Shown here piece by piece: positions 44,550-52,501 of a stretch of DNA of 64,000 nt. The stretch is taken from positions 72,897-136,896 of the forward strand of contig LNEL01000053.1 in the NCBI GenBank assembly GCA_001464935.1. Direction: 5' to 3'. The position numbers and the translations under genes were made by a program. This DNA comes from Gammaproteobacteria bacterium Ga0077536 (GTDB lineage: Bacteria; Pseudomonadota; Gammaproteobacteria; Ga0077536). The number at the start of each line of letters is the position of its first letter. The stretch's first letter is position 1. The notes below the pieces were generated by a model. The model was not told where the DNA came from and made no database searches. It saw only the letters and a list, made by a program, of their open reading frames with translations.

Positions 44550-44853
44550 CGAAGCCGGCTCCGATGCTGTCCGGCGGTCGGTTCAGGACTTGCGCTGTGG
44601 CTCATGGTAATTCTAAGTTGGGGCCTATAAGGCACTGAAATTCAATCCGTGTTTGAATGCTAGCACAAGGCGCGAGCGCGATTCACGCAGCACCCGTCCG
44701 TCTGCGGCGGCCGCCCCCGGCCCCTGACGCCACCGCCACGGCCGACACCGCGCGCGGGACGTGCCGGTGCAACCGCCCGGCGTCCGGCTCGATTGCCGCT
44801 TCAGGTCCGGGCCGATAGCGCCGACTATAGGGTCCCCAACTCAGGTGTTTCCG
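44550..44853. promoter_or_regulatory. Divergent intergenic region between ABC ATPase and LolA-like gene
   Basis: 304 bp between divergent starts. It should contain both promoters. The plus-strand side holds TATAGG near 44827, and the minus-strand side an AT-richer patch near 44600-44660, including TTGAAT. Neither forms a well-spaced consensus pair. No small gene with a convincing ribosome site was found. Confidence 0.3.
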
Positions 44854-45606
44854 ATGCGCATCAGACTCCGATTGCTGTCCGTGGCCGGCGCCGCGCTGGC
44901 CCTGCTCATGACCTCAGGTGCCGTCGCGGCGGCCCTGGACGCGAATGGCCTCGTGGCCGCCGCCGACGCCATCCGCTTTCCAACCGAAGCCTTCCAGATC
45001 CAGGTCAAGGTCACCACGGCCGGCCGCAGCGGCCCGGAAGTGCATGAATACCAGGTCCTGCAGAAGGGCCATGAAAACAGCGTCGTGCGCACGCTGTCGC
45101 CCGCGTCGGAAAAGGGCCAGGTGATGCTGCTGAAAGGCGCCGATCTGTGGGTGTTCATGCCGCAGGTCTCGCAACCCGTTCGTCTGCCGCTGTCCCAGCG
45201 CCTGACCGGCCAGGTCGCCAACGGCGATCTGGCGCGCGCGAACTTCGCCGGCGACTACAATGCGACGTTGGTCAAGGAAGAAGTGATCGACGGCAAGCCG
45301 TGCGCACAGCTCGAACTGACCGCCGCGCGCAAGGGCGTGACCTACCAGCGCGTGCTGTACTGGGTCGAGACGGCGACCCGTCGTCCGGTGAAAGTGGAGT
45401 TCTATACCGTCTCGAAGCGCCTGATGAAGTCCGGCGTCTACAGCGACTTCAAGGACATGGGCGGCGTGCTGCGCCCGTCCCGTCTGACCCTGACCGATGC
45501 GCTACGCAAGGGTGAGCAGTCGGTGCTCGAGTACACCGGGCTGAAGAAGCGCGAAATCCCCGACAAGGTGTTCAGCAAGGAATTCCTGCGCAAGCTGCAG
45601 GACTGA
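44854..45606 (+). CDS. LolA-like outer-membrane lipoprotein-sorting protein
   Basis: 250 residues from ATG 44854 (AGG eight bases upstream). A signal peptide of about 26 residues ends near AVAA. The mature part is the LolA_like/COG2834 fold: YQVLQKGHENSVVRTL, MLLKGADLWVFMPQV, and a second half with VLYWVETATRRPVKVEFY and SDFKDMGGVLRPSRLTL. Such periplasmic proteins shuttle lipophilic cargo and commonly occur with DUF1302 barrels and RND or FtsX-type transporters. Here they would link the ABC ATPase/permeases to the outer-membrane barrel. Convergent with prsT. Confidence 0.88.
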   Translation: MRIRLRLLSVAGAALALLMTSGAVAAALDANGLVAAADAIRFPTEAFQIQVKVTTAGRSGPEVHEYQVLQKGHENSVVRTLSPASEKGQVMLLKGADLWVFMPQVSQPVRLPLSQRLTGQVANGDLARANFAGDYNATLVKEEVIDGKPCAQLELTAARKGVTYQRVLYWVETATRRPVKVEFYTVSKRLMKSGVYSDFKDMGGVLRPSRLTLTDALRKGEQSVLEYTGLKKREIPDKVFSKEFLRKLQD

Positions 45607-45667
45607 GCAGCTCGAGTCCAGGCGCCGCTCCTGGCCCGTAGCCCGGGAAGCGGCGCGGCGCCGGCCG
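45607..45667. other. Hairpin between convergent genes
   Basis: Arms GCGCCGCT (45622-45629) and AGCGGCGC (45649-45656) pair perfectly around a 19-base loop. There is no U-tract on either strand, so it is a possible stability or termination element only. Confidence 0.35.
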
Positions 45668-48439
45668 TCAGTCGAGCTTGGCGCGCAGGGCCATCGCGTC
45701 TTTCTTGGCGGCAAAGTCGGTGGGCCAGTCGACCAGCGTGTCGAGCACTTCCCGCGCCAGTTTCTTGTCCCCTTCGGCCGCCAGTGCCACCGCCAGGTGG
45801 TAGCGAATCTCCGGTTCGTCCGGCGCCAGCACCGCGGCCCGCCGCAGATGCTCCAGGCCGCGCTTGGTATCGCCCTGCTCGAACAGGATCCAGCCCAGGG
45901 TGTCGACGACGAGCGCGGCATCCGGCGCCGCCTGAAAGGCCGCCTGCGCCGTCGGCAGGGCGCGCTCGTCCTTGACCTGGTGGTAGGCGAACGCGAGGCT
46001 GTTCAGCACGTCGATCGTGACCGTGCGCGATTCGACGAGTATCTCGTATTGGGCAATGGCCCCCTGGTAGTCGCCGCTCGCGAGCAGCGCGTCACCCAGT
46101 TTGGCGCGCGCGACCGTGTCAGCGGGATGATCGTCCGCCCATTTCTTCAGTTCGTCGAACGCAGCGCTGCCGTCGCCCCCGCGGCTGCGGGCAAAGAAGA
46201 TTTTCGCCGCCAGGCTTCCACTGCTCTGCAGCGCCATGGCCTTGCGGTAGGACTCCACGGCAGCGTCATGACGCTGCGCGGATTCATGAATCTCCCCCTC
46301 GAGCACCCAGCCGATCGGCGCCTTCGGCTGCTGTGTCTGAACCTGCTTCACGAAATCCAGCGCGTCTGCCTCGCGGCGCTGCGCCATCAGCAGCGAGGTC
46401 ATCGAGATCTGCAGCGCCGGACTCGTCGGACGCTGCTTCAAGGCTTTCTCGAGCGTCGCCTGCGCTTCCTCGCCCCGGCCCGCGCTCGCCTGGAACGCGG
46501 CTACCCGCGCATAGGCCTGATCCGAATTCGGAAAGAGGCCGAGCAAGCGGCCCATGGTCTTGTCGGCCTGGTTCACATTGCCCACGGCCTGCTGGGCCCT
46601 GGCCGCCAGCACGAGCATTTCCGCATCGTCCGGATGATCGGCCAGCCCTGCTTCCGCCATTTCGAGCGCGCGCTCCGTGTCGCCGGCGTCGAGCAGCATG
46701 CTGACCAGCCGCACGCGCGGGGCGAGCGCCTTCGGGTCGGCCTTGAGCGCACGTTCGAGCACGGCCTTGACCGCCGGCTCGTTGCGCAGTTGCTGTTCGA
46801 ATTCGGCCAGCGCCATCAGCGCCGGCAGTTTCTGATCGGACGCAGTGATCGCCGCCTCGAAACGTTCGCGGGCCTTGGTGTAATTGCGGACAGCGGTGTC
46901 GAGCTGCACGAGATTCTTGACGGCGGGGAGAAACGCCGGGTCGCGCGCGACCGCGGCCTCGAACGCCCGGAAAGCCGGTTGCAACTCCTGCTTGCGCATC
47001 AGCACGACCCCTTTCAGGTTGTGCATCATGGCGCTGTCAGGCGCCCGCTTCTCCAACGCCTGCAGCGCATCCCAGGCGGCGTCGATCTTTTGCTGATCGA
47101 GCAGCGACAGGATCAGCACTTCGTCCGCCTGCGTGGCGTCCGTGGTCTGCTGCAGCGCCTTGCCGAGTTCGGTGAGGCCGGCCTCGGCATCGTCTCCGCC
47201 CAGCATCGCCATCGCCCGACTGACCTGAACCCCCGCATTCTCGGGGCTCAACTGGGCGGCCTTGTCGAACAAGGCAGTGGCTTTGGCGGAATCACCAGCG
47301 GCCATGTACGCGTTCGCCGCCGACACGTACACCTGGGCATCCTTGGTGCCGCTGTCGAGTGCAGGTGCGATGGCCTCCACCGCGCGCGCCGGCTGCTTCA
47401 AACTGACGAGCGTGTCGGCCAGCGTGCGCCGCGCATAGACGTCGCCAGGATTCGCGGCCAGGTGCGCCATCAGCAGACGCTCGGCCTGTTCGAATGACCC
47501 CAGCGCATGCTGCGCCAGGCCGGCCAGCAGCGTAGCGCCGGCAAGCTTCGGATTGATCTTCAGGGCCGTCTGCGCCGAATCGAGCGCTTCGCGCGGTCGA
47601 CCGCTGGCGAAATGGATCATGCCCTGCTGCACGGCTGTCTGAGGGTTCTTGCGATACTTGCGCGCCAGCACGTCGACGTCCCGCTGGGCGTCTTCGAGCT
47701 TGCCTTCGCTTATCAGCATCGACGACCTGGACACCAGCGCCCGGTAGTTGTCCGGTTGCAGCTTCAACAATTTGCCGTAAGCAGCCAGCGCGTCCTCCTT
47801 GCGTTGCGTCGCCCGCAGGATTTCGGCCTTGTAGCTCCACGCATCAAGGTGATTCGGGTCTTTGTCGAGGAGTTTGTTCAGTGCCGCCAGCGCGGGTTCG
47901 TACTCGCGATCGCCGAACTTGATCTGGGCATCGAGCATGCTGGCCTCGACGCTGTCGGGATCTGCCGTGCGTGCCGCTTCGAGGCTGGCCAATGCCTCCT
48001 CGCGCTGATCCAGCGCATGCTGGGCGCGGCCGCGATAGGCATGAATTGACGCGACTGCGCCTGGCTCGAAGCCGGTTTGAACCTGCACGCGATCCAGCAC
48101 TTCCTGGAATTTGCCCTGCGCGCGCAGCGCCCTCGCAAGTTCCACCGCGACGCTCCCGCCGGCGCTGGCGCCCAGGTCGATGGCCTTGGTCAATTCCTTT
48201 TCCGCGGACACGCCGTCGCCGACCTGGTTGTAGAGCCGGCCGAGCATGAAGCGCGCGTCCGGGTCATCGGGCGACAGTTGCAGGGCCGCCTTCATTTCGA
48301 TGATGGCGGCCGTGAATTCGCGCTGCGATTCGAGGGCCTGGGCCCTGGCCAGCAGTTCGGCCGGGTCCTTGGCGCATCCGTGCAGGAGAGTCCCGAGCAG
48401 AACGAGCGTCACGGCCCGCGGCAGCAGTCTGAAAGACAT
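45668..48439 (-). CDS. prsT: PEP-CTERM system TPR-repeat lipoprotein PrsT
   Basis: 923 residues. Lipoprotein signal with LLHGC (C22), then about twenty tetratricopeptide repeats over the whole length; the opening ELLARAQALESQREFTAAII matches the PrsT family (TIGR02917). It is a periplasmic scaffold conserved with exosortase A loci and thought to support the polysaccharide or protein-sorting complex. AAGGAG lies six bases before the ATG. A perfect 9-bp inverted repeat sits in its 5' leader. It is separated from the main XrtA operon by the ABC genes. Confidence 0.94.
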   Translation of the reverse strand: MSFRLLPRAVTLVLLGTLLHGCAKDPAELLARAQALESQREFTAAIIEMKAALQLSPDDPDARFMLGRLYNQVGDGVSAEKELTKAIDLGASAGGSVAVELARALRAQGKFQEVLDRVQVQTGFEPGAVASIHAYRGRAQHALDQREEALASLEAARTADPDSVEASMLDAQIKFGDREYEPALAALNKLLDKDPNHLDAWSYKAEILRATQRKEDALAAYGKLLKLQPDNYRALVSRSSMLISEGKLEDAQRDVDVLARKYRKNPQTAVQQGMIHFASGRPREALDSAQTALKINPKLAGATLLAGLAQHALGSFEQAERLLMAHLAANPGDVYARRTLADTLVSLKQPARAVEAIAPALDSGTKDAQVYVSAANAYMAAGDSAKATALFDKAAQLSPENAGVQVSRAMAMLGGDDAEAGLTELGKALQQTTDATQADEVLILSLLDQQKIDAAWDALQALEKRAPDSAMMHNLKGVVLMRKQELQPAFRAFEAAVARDPAFLPAVKNLVQLDTAVRNYTKARERFEAAITASDQKLPALMALAEFEQQLRNEPAVKAVLERALKADPKALAPRVRLVSMLLDAGDTERALEMAEAGLADHPDDAEMLVLAARAQQAVGNVNQADKTMGRLLGLFPNSDQAYARVAAFQASAGRGEEAQATLEKALKQRPTSPALQISMTSLLMAQRREADALDFVKQVQTQQPKAPIGWVLEGEIHESAQRHDAAVESYRKAMALQSSGSLAAKIFFARSRGGDGSAAFDELKKWADDHPADTVARAKLGDALLASGDYQGAIAQYEILVESRTVTIDVLNSLAFAYHQVKDERALPTAQAAFQAAPDAALVVDTLGWILFEQGDTKRGLEHLRRAAVLAPDEPEIRYHLAVALAAEGDKKLAREVLDTLVDWPTDFAAKKDAMALRAKLD

Positions 48440-48815
48440 CCTTGGCTCCTTGTTGGAATAGTCTCAAGGACACTTGAGACTGCGTCTGAAAACAACGACC
48501 TGGCGGACCCGCGTCGACGACTCGTGACGGCCGGCTACTCTCGATCTTTGGCTGTGACCCGTCAAGCATGCGCCGCCGGCGGGTCACGGCCCGACCAGAA
48601 GATAGGCGCGTGCAGTTCGATAGCGTGAGGCGCAGTCGGCGCGATGACGATCCTTAACAATGTTCCGCGCCCGCCGTGAGGCTTGCCCGGCCTTCGCACC
48701 GGGACGTGGCCTTCACTCAGGAGACGACAGTCCATGGCCGACAATATGATGTGCACCAGAGGCCTGTGGGTTCCCTGTCGCCAGCGCAACCGGCATCGAG
48801 GCGAGGTATGAAAGC
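48440..48815. promoter_or_regulatory. Divergent intergenic region prsT / glycosyltransferase
   Basis: 376 bp. The prsT side carries a perfect inverted repeat, listed separately. For the plus-strand gene, GAGACG (48721-48726) and TATGAT (48745-48750) are 18 bp apart and could be a weak sigma-70 promoter. No RNA gene or convincing small protein is seen in the rest. Confidence 0.35.
48460..48481. promoter_or_regulatory. Perfect 9-bp inverted repeat in the prsT leader
   Basis: AGTCTCAAG, a four-base loop, and CTTGAGACT, ending 20 bp from the prsT start codon. No U-run follows, so an operator or a 5' UTR hairpin is more likely than a terminator. Confidence 0.6.
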
Positions 48816-49487
48816 GTGATCAGAATGTTCGTCGGGTTCGACCCGCGTGAAGCCGTCGCCTATCACACGTTCTGTCAGAGCGTGCTGGAAAAGTCGAGCG
48901 TGCCGGTGTCCTTCACCCCGCTGGTGCTGCAATCGCTGCCCGGGTATGTCGAAACGCATCACGACGGCAGCAACACCTTCATCTACTCGCGTTTCCTGAC
49001 CGCCCACCTGTGCGATTTCTCCGGGTGGGCCATTTTCGCCGATGGCGACATGATCTGCCGGACGGACATCGCGGCACTGTGGGCGCAGCGTGACGCCACC
49101 AAGGCCGTGCAGGTGGTGCAGCACGACTACCGGACGAAGGCGACGACCAAGTATCTCGGCAATCGCAACCAGGACTACCCGCGCAAGAACTGGTCGAGCC
49201 TGGTGCTGTGGAATTGCGCACACCCCAAGCATCGGGTGCTGACGCCGGCGTTTCTGATGGCCCAGAGCGGCGCCTATCTGCACCGCTTCTCGTGGCTGGA
49301 CGATGCCGACATCGGCGCGTTGCCGCGGGAGTGGAACTGGCTGACGACGGAATACGAACCGAATGAGCACGCCAATCTCCTGCATTACACGCTAGGCACG
49401 CCCTGCTTTGCGGATTACTGGGACGCGGACATGGCAGATGAATGGCATGCGCACCACGCGCGCTCCCAGGCCGGCATGAAAGCCTGA
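48816..49487 (+). CDS. GT8-like glycosyltransferase
   Basis: 223 residues from GTG (GAGG nine bases upstream; ATG 48825 is an alternative). FVGFDPREAVAYHTF near the N-terminus and the metal-binding D76-G-D78 in IFADGDMIC are typical of small bacterial GT8-like proteins. NSLLHY-like and DADMADEW segments near the C-terminus could supply the His ligand. It is coupled to the TPR-containing gene by a one-base overlap (TGATG), so the two proteins probably work together on the same acceptor. Confidence 0.78.
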   Translation: MIRMFVGFDPREAVAYHTFCQSVLEKSSVPVSFTPLVLQSLPGYVETHHDGSNTFIYSRFLTAHLCDFSGWAIFADGDMICRTDIAALWAQRDATKAVQVVQHDYRTKATTKYLGNRNQDYPRKNWSSLVLWNCAHPKHRVLTPAFLMAQSGAYLHRFSWLDDADIGALPREWNWLTTEYEPNEHANLLHYTLGTPCFADYWDADMADEWHAHHARSQAGMKA

Positions 49488-50905
49488 TGGCTTACGTTTC
49501 GAGGCCCGACCCGCATGCCCGGCAGATTGCCGAGGCGCGCGCGCATTTCTTCGCGGGACGCCGCGAGGAAGCCCGGCAACTGTTCGAGGCGGTCCTGGCG
49601 CGCGATCGCAATCATCCCGAGGCGCTGCACTTCCTCGGGGTCATCGAATACCTGCATCATCGCTATGACACGGCGATTGCGCTGATCCGCAAGGCGCTGC
49701 CGCAGCGCCGACAGGACAGCGAGTTGCACAGCAACCTCGGGCTCGCGTTGCAGGCGGCCGGACAACTGGAGGCCGCCGTCACGGTGTTCAGGCGCGCCGT
49801 GGCGCTGGGACCGCAGTACGCGGCCCACCACAGCTATCTCGCCTGCGCTTTGCGCGACGTCGGGGCGCTCGACGAGGCCGTCGAGGCCTGCAATCGGGCG
49901 CTGGCCCTGAATCCCAGGTACGCGCTCGCCTTTTTCACGCGGGCACAGTGCCAATTGCTTGCCGGCGCCTGGCATGGCATGTGGGAGGACCACGAATGGC
50001 GTATCGCCGCCGACACTGGCGCCGCCTATGTCACCGACCCGCGCCAGCCTTCGCGTGTGCTGCCGCGCCCCAGCCAATGGCGGTCGCAGGACCTGAGCGC
50101 TGCGCGGCTGCTCGTGCTCGGTGAGCAGGGCATCGGTGACGAGTTGTTCTTCCTCCGATATGCCCCCCTCGTCCGCCGCCGCTGCGCGTGGCTGGGCTAC
50201 CGCGCATCGCCCAAGGCTGCCCCCCTGCTCGCCGGTGCCGACGGCCTCGACGCGATCTTCACGACGGAAGCACTGCCTTCGGATGCCGACCATATATTGA
50301 TGCTCGGTGACCTGCCGCTGCTGGCCGACACCGACATGGCAGCGCCGCCACCGGCGCTGCGCCTGGCGCCTTCGACAGCGCAGCTGGCGGCTGTCGCAGC
50401 CCGGTTGGCCGCGGCCGGCCCGGGCCCTTACCTCGCGGTCACATGGCGCGCCGGGCCGGCTCCCGTCGCCGGGCAGAAGCCCGGCCGGCGCAAGGCCATT
50501 CCGCTGGAGGTGCTGGCCCAGGCCCTGCGACCGTGGCCCGGGACACTCCTGTCCGTGCAGCGCAACCCGGAACCCGGCGAGCTCGCAACGCTCGCGGCGC
50601 ATCTGGATCGGCCGGTCGCCGATTTCGACGCGCTGAACGAAGACCTCCCCGGGATGCTGGCACTGATGGCGCTCGTCGACGAATACGTCGGCGTCAGCAA
50701 TACCAATATGTATCTGCGTGCCGCCTGCGGCCGCGCCGCGCGCGCCCTGGTCACGGCACCCACCGACTGGCGATGGACCGAGCGGGCACCGCTATCCCCC
50801 TGGTTTGCGGATTTTCAGCTGTACAGGGAGCACCGGGAGACCGGCTGGGCGGAGGCTGGCGGGTCACTCGAGCGCGATCTGCGCGCCGGCGCGCCGCAGC
50901 GGTGA
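49487..50905 (+). CDS. TPR-domain protein with glycosyltransferase-like C-terminus
   Basis: 472 residues. Residues about 10-150 hold four TPR-like repeats (ARQLFEAVLARDRNHPEALHF and similar). Residues 200-440 resemble the heptosyltransferase/GT41-type GT-B domain (LLVLGEQGIGDELFFLRY, LVDEYVGVSNTNMYLRAACGR). This combination occurs in bacterial TPR-glycosyltransferases that modify proteins or glycans. ATG 49487 overlaps the upstream stop; the frame continues further 5' only inside the upstream gene. It ends 406 bp before the PEP-CTERM gene. Confidence 0.78.
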   Translation: MAYVSRPDPHARQIAEARAHFFAGRREEARQLFEAVLARDRNHPEALHFLGVIEYLHHRYDTAIALIRKALPQRRQDSELHSNLGLALQAAGQLEAAVTVFRRAVALGPQYAAHHSYLACALRDVGALDEAVEACNRALALNPRYALAFFTRAQCQLLAGAWHGMWEDHEWRIAADTGAAYVTDPRQPSRVLPRPSQWRSQDLSAARLLVLGEQGIGDELFFLRYAPLVRRRCAWLGYRASPKAAPLLAGADGLDAIFTTEALPSDADHILMLGDLPLLADTDMAAPPPALRLAPSTAQLAAVAARLAAAGPGPYLAVTWRAGPAPVAGQKPGRRKAIPLEVLAQALRPWPGTLLSVQRNPEPGELATLAAHLDRPVADFDALNEDLPGMLALMALVDEYVGVSNTNMYLRAACGRAARALVTAPTDWRWTERAPLSPWFADFQLYREHRETGWAEAGGSLERDLRAGAPQR

Positions 50906-51137
50906 GCAAAAGGCTGCGTCGCGCCCGCTCTGTCCGAGATTTTTACACTCCAGGGCGCCTTGCAGCGCTGTTTCGCAGGCCCCTGAAGCGCGCGCAAAAT
51001 TCGACCAAGCAATTGTTCTTCATTGTTTTTCCCCCCTAGCCCGTGGACCGGATCGATCCTTGTCCCCGTGCCGGATGCGGGCGCAGCAGAAGGTCGTCCT
51101 GCATAATCACCACTCGTCAGGCTGTCCGGCGGGGTGT

Positions 51138-51154
51138 TTGTCAAATTGCTTGAC
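51138..51154. promoter_or_regulatory. Inverted repeat, candidate enhancer site for a sigma-54 activator
   Basis: TGTCAA-N5-TTGACA, centred about 110 bp before the expected transcription start. This is a usual distance for an upstream activating sequence. PrsR would be the expected activator in PEP-CTERM systems. Confidence 0.5.
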
Positions 51155-51184
51155 AGTTATGGCGCGCCGGCTTGGGCCACAATC

Positions 51185-51197
51185 CATCAAGTGCTTG
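51185..51197 (+). promoter_or_regulatory. IHF-like binding site
   Basis: Matches the IHF consensus WATCAANNNNTTR at every fixed position except the first base, and lies between the inverted repeat and the promoter, followed by an AT-rich tract. Confidence 0.5.
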
Positions 51198-51230
51198 TTT
51201 TCTATATTTATTAGACGAAAATTCAAGTGC

Positions 51231-51246
51231 TGGCATGCTTCCTGCT
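51231..51246 (+). promoter_or_regulatory. Sigma-54 (RpoN) promoter of the PEP-CTERM gene
   Basis: TGGCATGCTTCCTGCT fits TGGCACG-N4-TTGCW with two substitutions, keeping the essential GG and GC at 10 bp spacing. It lies 65 bp upstream of the ATG, giving a short leader. Confidence 0.72.
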
Positions 51247-51311
51247 CACTATTACCGCAAGTCCCCGCCAGGTGGGGGCGGGTGAATAGAGAAACTTCAG
51301 GAGTGATATCC

Positions 51312-52364
51312 ATGGTTCAAATCAAGAAAATCGCAGCCGGCATTGGCGCTGCTCTGACGCTGGGCTACGGTGCCACCGCGTTCGCTGCCATTCCGGCCCC
51401 GGGTGCGGTCGCTGACGCATACCTCATCCTCAGCAACTTCACGATCCTTCAGGGTGACGGCGCGCTCGGCAAGAGCGGCATCCCGCTGCCGGTCGCCGTC
51501 CTCGGCGGCAACGGCAACGTAGTGCTTGACGACATCCAGACCAACGCCGATACGCTTGCCAGCCTCGGTGGTGCCCCGGCCAGCCAGTCGACTTCGGTCG
51601 GCCTCGGCGTGCCGTTCTCCATCCAGAGCACGATCGGCGCCGGCTTCGTGGCCAACACCACGCTGCCCGTCGGCACGCTGAACCCGACCACCTATTCTGG
51701 TTCGGCGACGAGCTCGTTCGGCAACGCGCTTATTCCGGCTGCGCAGCCGGGTTCGATTTGCGGTGCCGGCAACGTCGGTGACTGCGTGCCCGTACACAAC
51801 CAGGTGAACCTGGCCGCTGCTGGCACCACGGGTTCGGCCCAGGCCAACCAGAACCTGATCACGCAGTTCACGGTGCGTGTGGTGCAGACCCAGACCTTCG
51901 AACTCAGCTTCGATGCGGATGGTTTCCTGCGCGCCGCGCTGGGCCAGGACGGCTCGGCGAACGCCTCGTACAGCTGGACCGCGTCAGTCCGCCAGCAGGG
52001 CTCTGCCACGGACATCCTGAACTGGACGCCGAATGGCGTGACGCCGCCCAACTTCGGAGGGGTCACTAACAACGGACTGTTTGTCACCGAAGGCACCTGC
52101 GTGGTGGCCGGCACCTGCACCGAGTTCGCCGACGCCTTTGCGATGACCGGCAACATCGGCCTGCTGTCGGCCGGTGATACGACCGTCGACCCGACCGTCG
52201 GTTCGTTCGAAGCCGAGTTGACGCTGGCCCCGGGCACCTACACGTTCACGATCAGCCACAACACGAACGCTGACGCGGACATCGCGATTCCGGAACCGGG
52301 CACCCTCGCGCTGCTCGGCGCCGGTCTTCTCGGTATCGGCGCCCGCCGCCGCAAGACTGCCTGA
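51312..52364 (+). CDS. PEP-CTERM sorting-domain protein
   Basis: 350 residues. A Sec signal peptide (1-25) ends in TAFA. A Thr/Ser/Asn-rich beta-type body has two spaced Cys pairs. The PEP-CTERM tail has IPEP at 326-329, a hydrophobic stretch of LLGAGLLGIG and the terminal cluster ARRRKTA. This is a substrate for XrtA at 29760 and is expected at the cell surface or in the exopolysaccharide matrix. AGGAG lies eight bases before the ATG. Frame upstream of it has no ribosome site and crosses the promoter region. Base composition is richer in T and A than the neighbours, as usual for such proteins. Confidence 0.95.
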   Translation: MVQIKKIAAGIGAALTLGYGATAFAAIPAPGAVADAYLILSNFTILQGDGALGKSGIPLPVAVLGGNGNVVLDDIQTNADTLASLGGAPASQSTSVGLGVPFSIQSTIGAGFVANTTLPVGTLNPTTYSGSATSSFGNALIPAAQPGSICGAGNVGDCVPVHNQVNLAAAGTTGSAQANQNLITQFTVRVVQTQTFELSFDADGFLRAALGQDGSANASYSWTASVRQQGSATDILNWTPNGVTPPNFGGVTNNGLFVTEGTCVVAGTCTEFADAFAMTGNIGLLSAGDTTVDPTVGSFEAELTLAPGTYTFTISHNTNADADIAIPEPGTLALLGAGLLGIGARRRKTA

Positions 52365-52386
52365 GTCTGACTCAAGCGTCTGATGA

Positions 52387-52415
52387 GAACCCCGCTTCGG
52401 CGGGGTTCTTTTTTT
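52387..52415 (+). terminator. Intrinsic terminator after the PEP-CTERM gene
   Basis: Perfect 9-bp stem GAACCCCGC/GCGGGGTTC with a TTCG tetraloop, followed directly by seven T, starting 23 bp after the stop codon. Confidence 0.95.
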
Positions 52416-52501
52416 GTAGCGGTCGAAAGCCCGCGCGGCTTCGACGGCGCCGCCTTCGATGCTATCCTCGCGCGACCCATTCGTGATTGCGCGCCGCTCT
52501 C

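Larger units (their letters stand above)
50906..51311. promoter_or_regulatory. Regulatory region upstream of the PEP-CTERM gene
   Basis: 406 bp, distinctly more AT-rich toward its 3' end than the surroundings. In order it contains an inverted repeat (51138-51154), an IHF-like site (51185-51197), two direct copies of TCAAGTGCT (51187-51195 and 51223-51231) and a sigma-54-type promoter (51231-51246). This is the standard order for an RpoN promoter driven by an enhancer-binding protein. The first 200 bp hold nothing further that I recognise. Confidence 0.6.
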
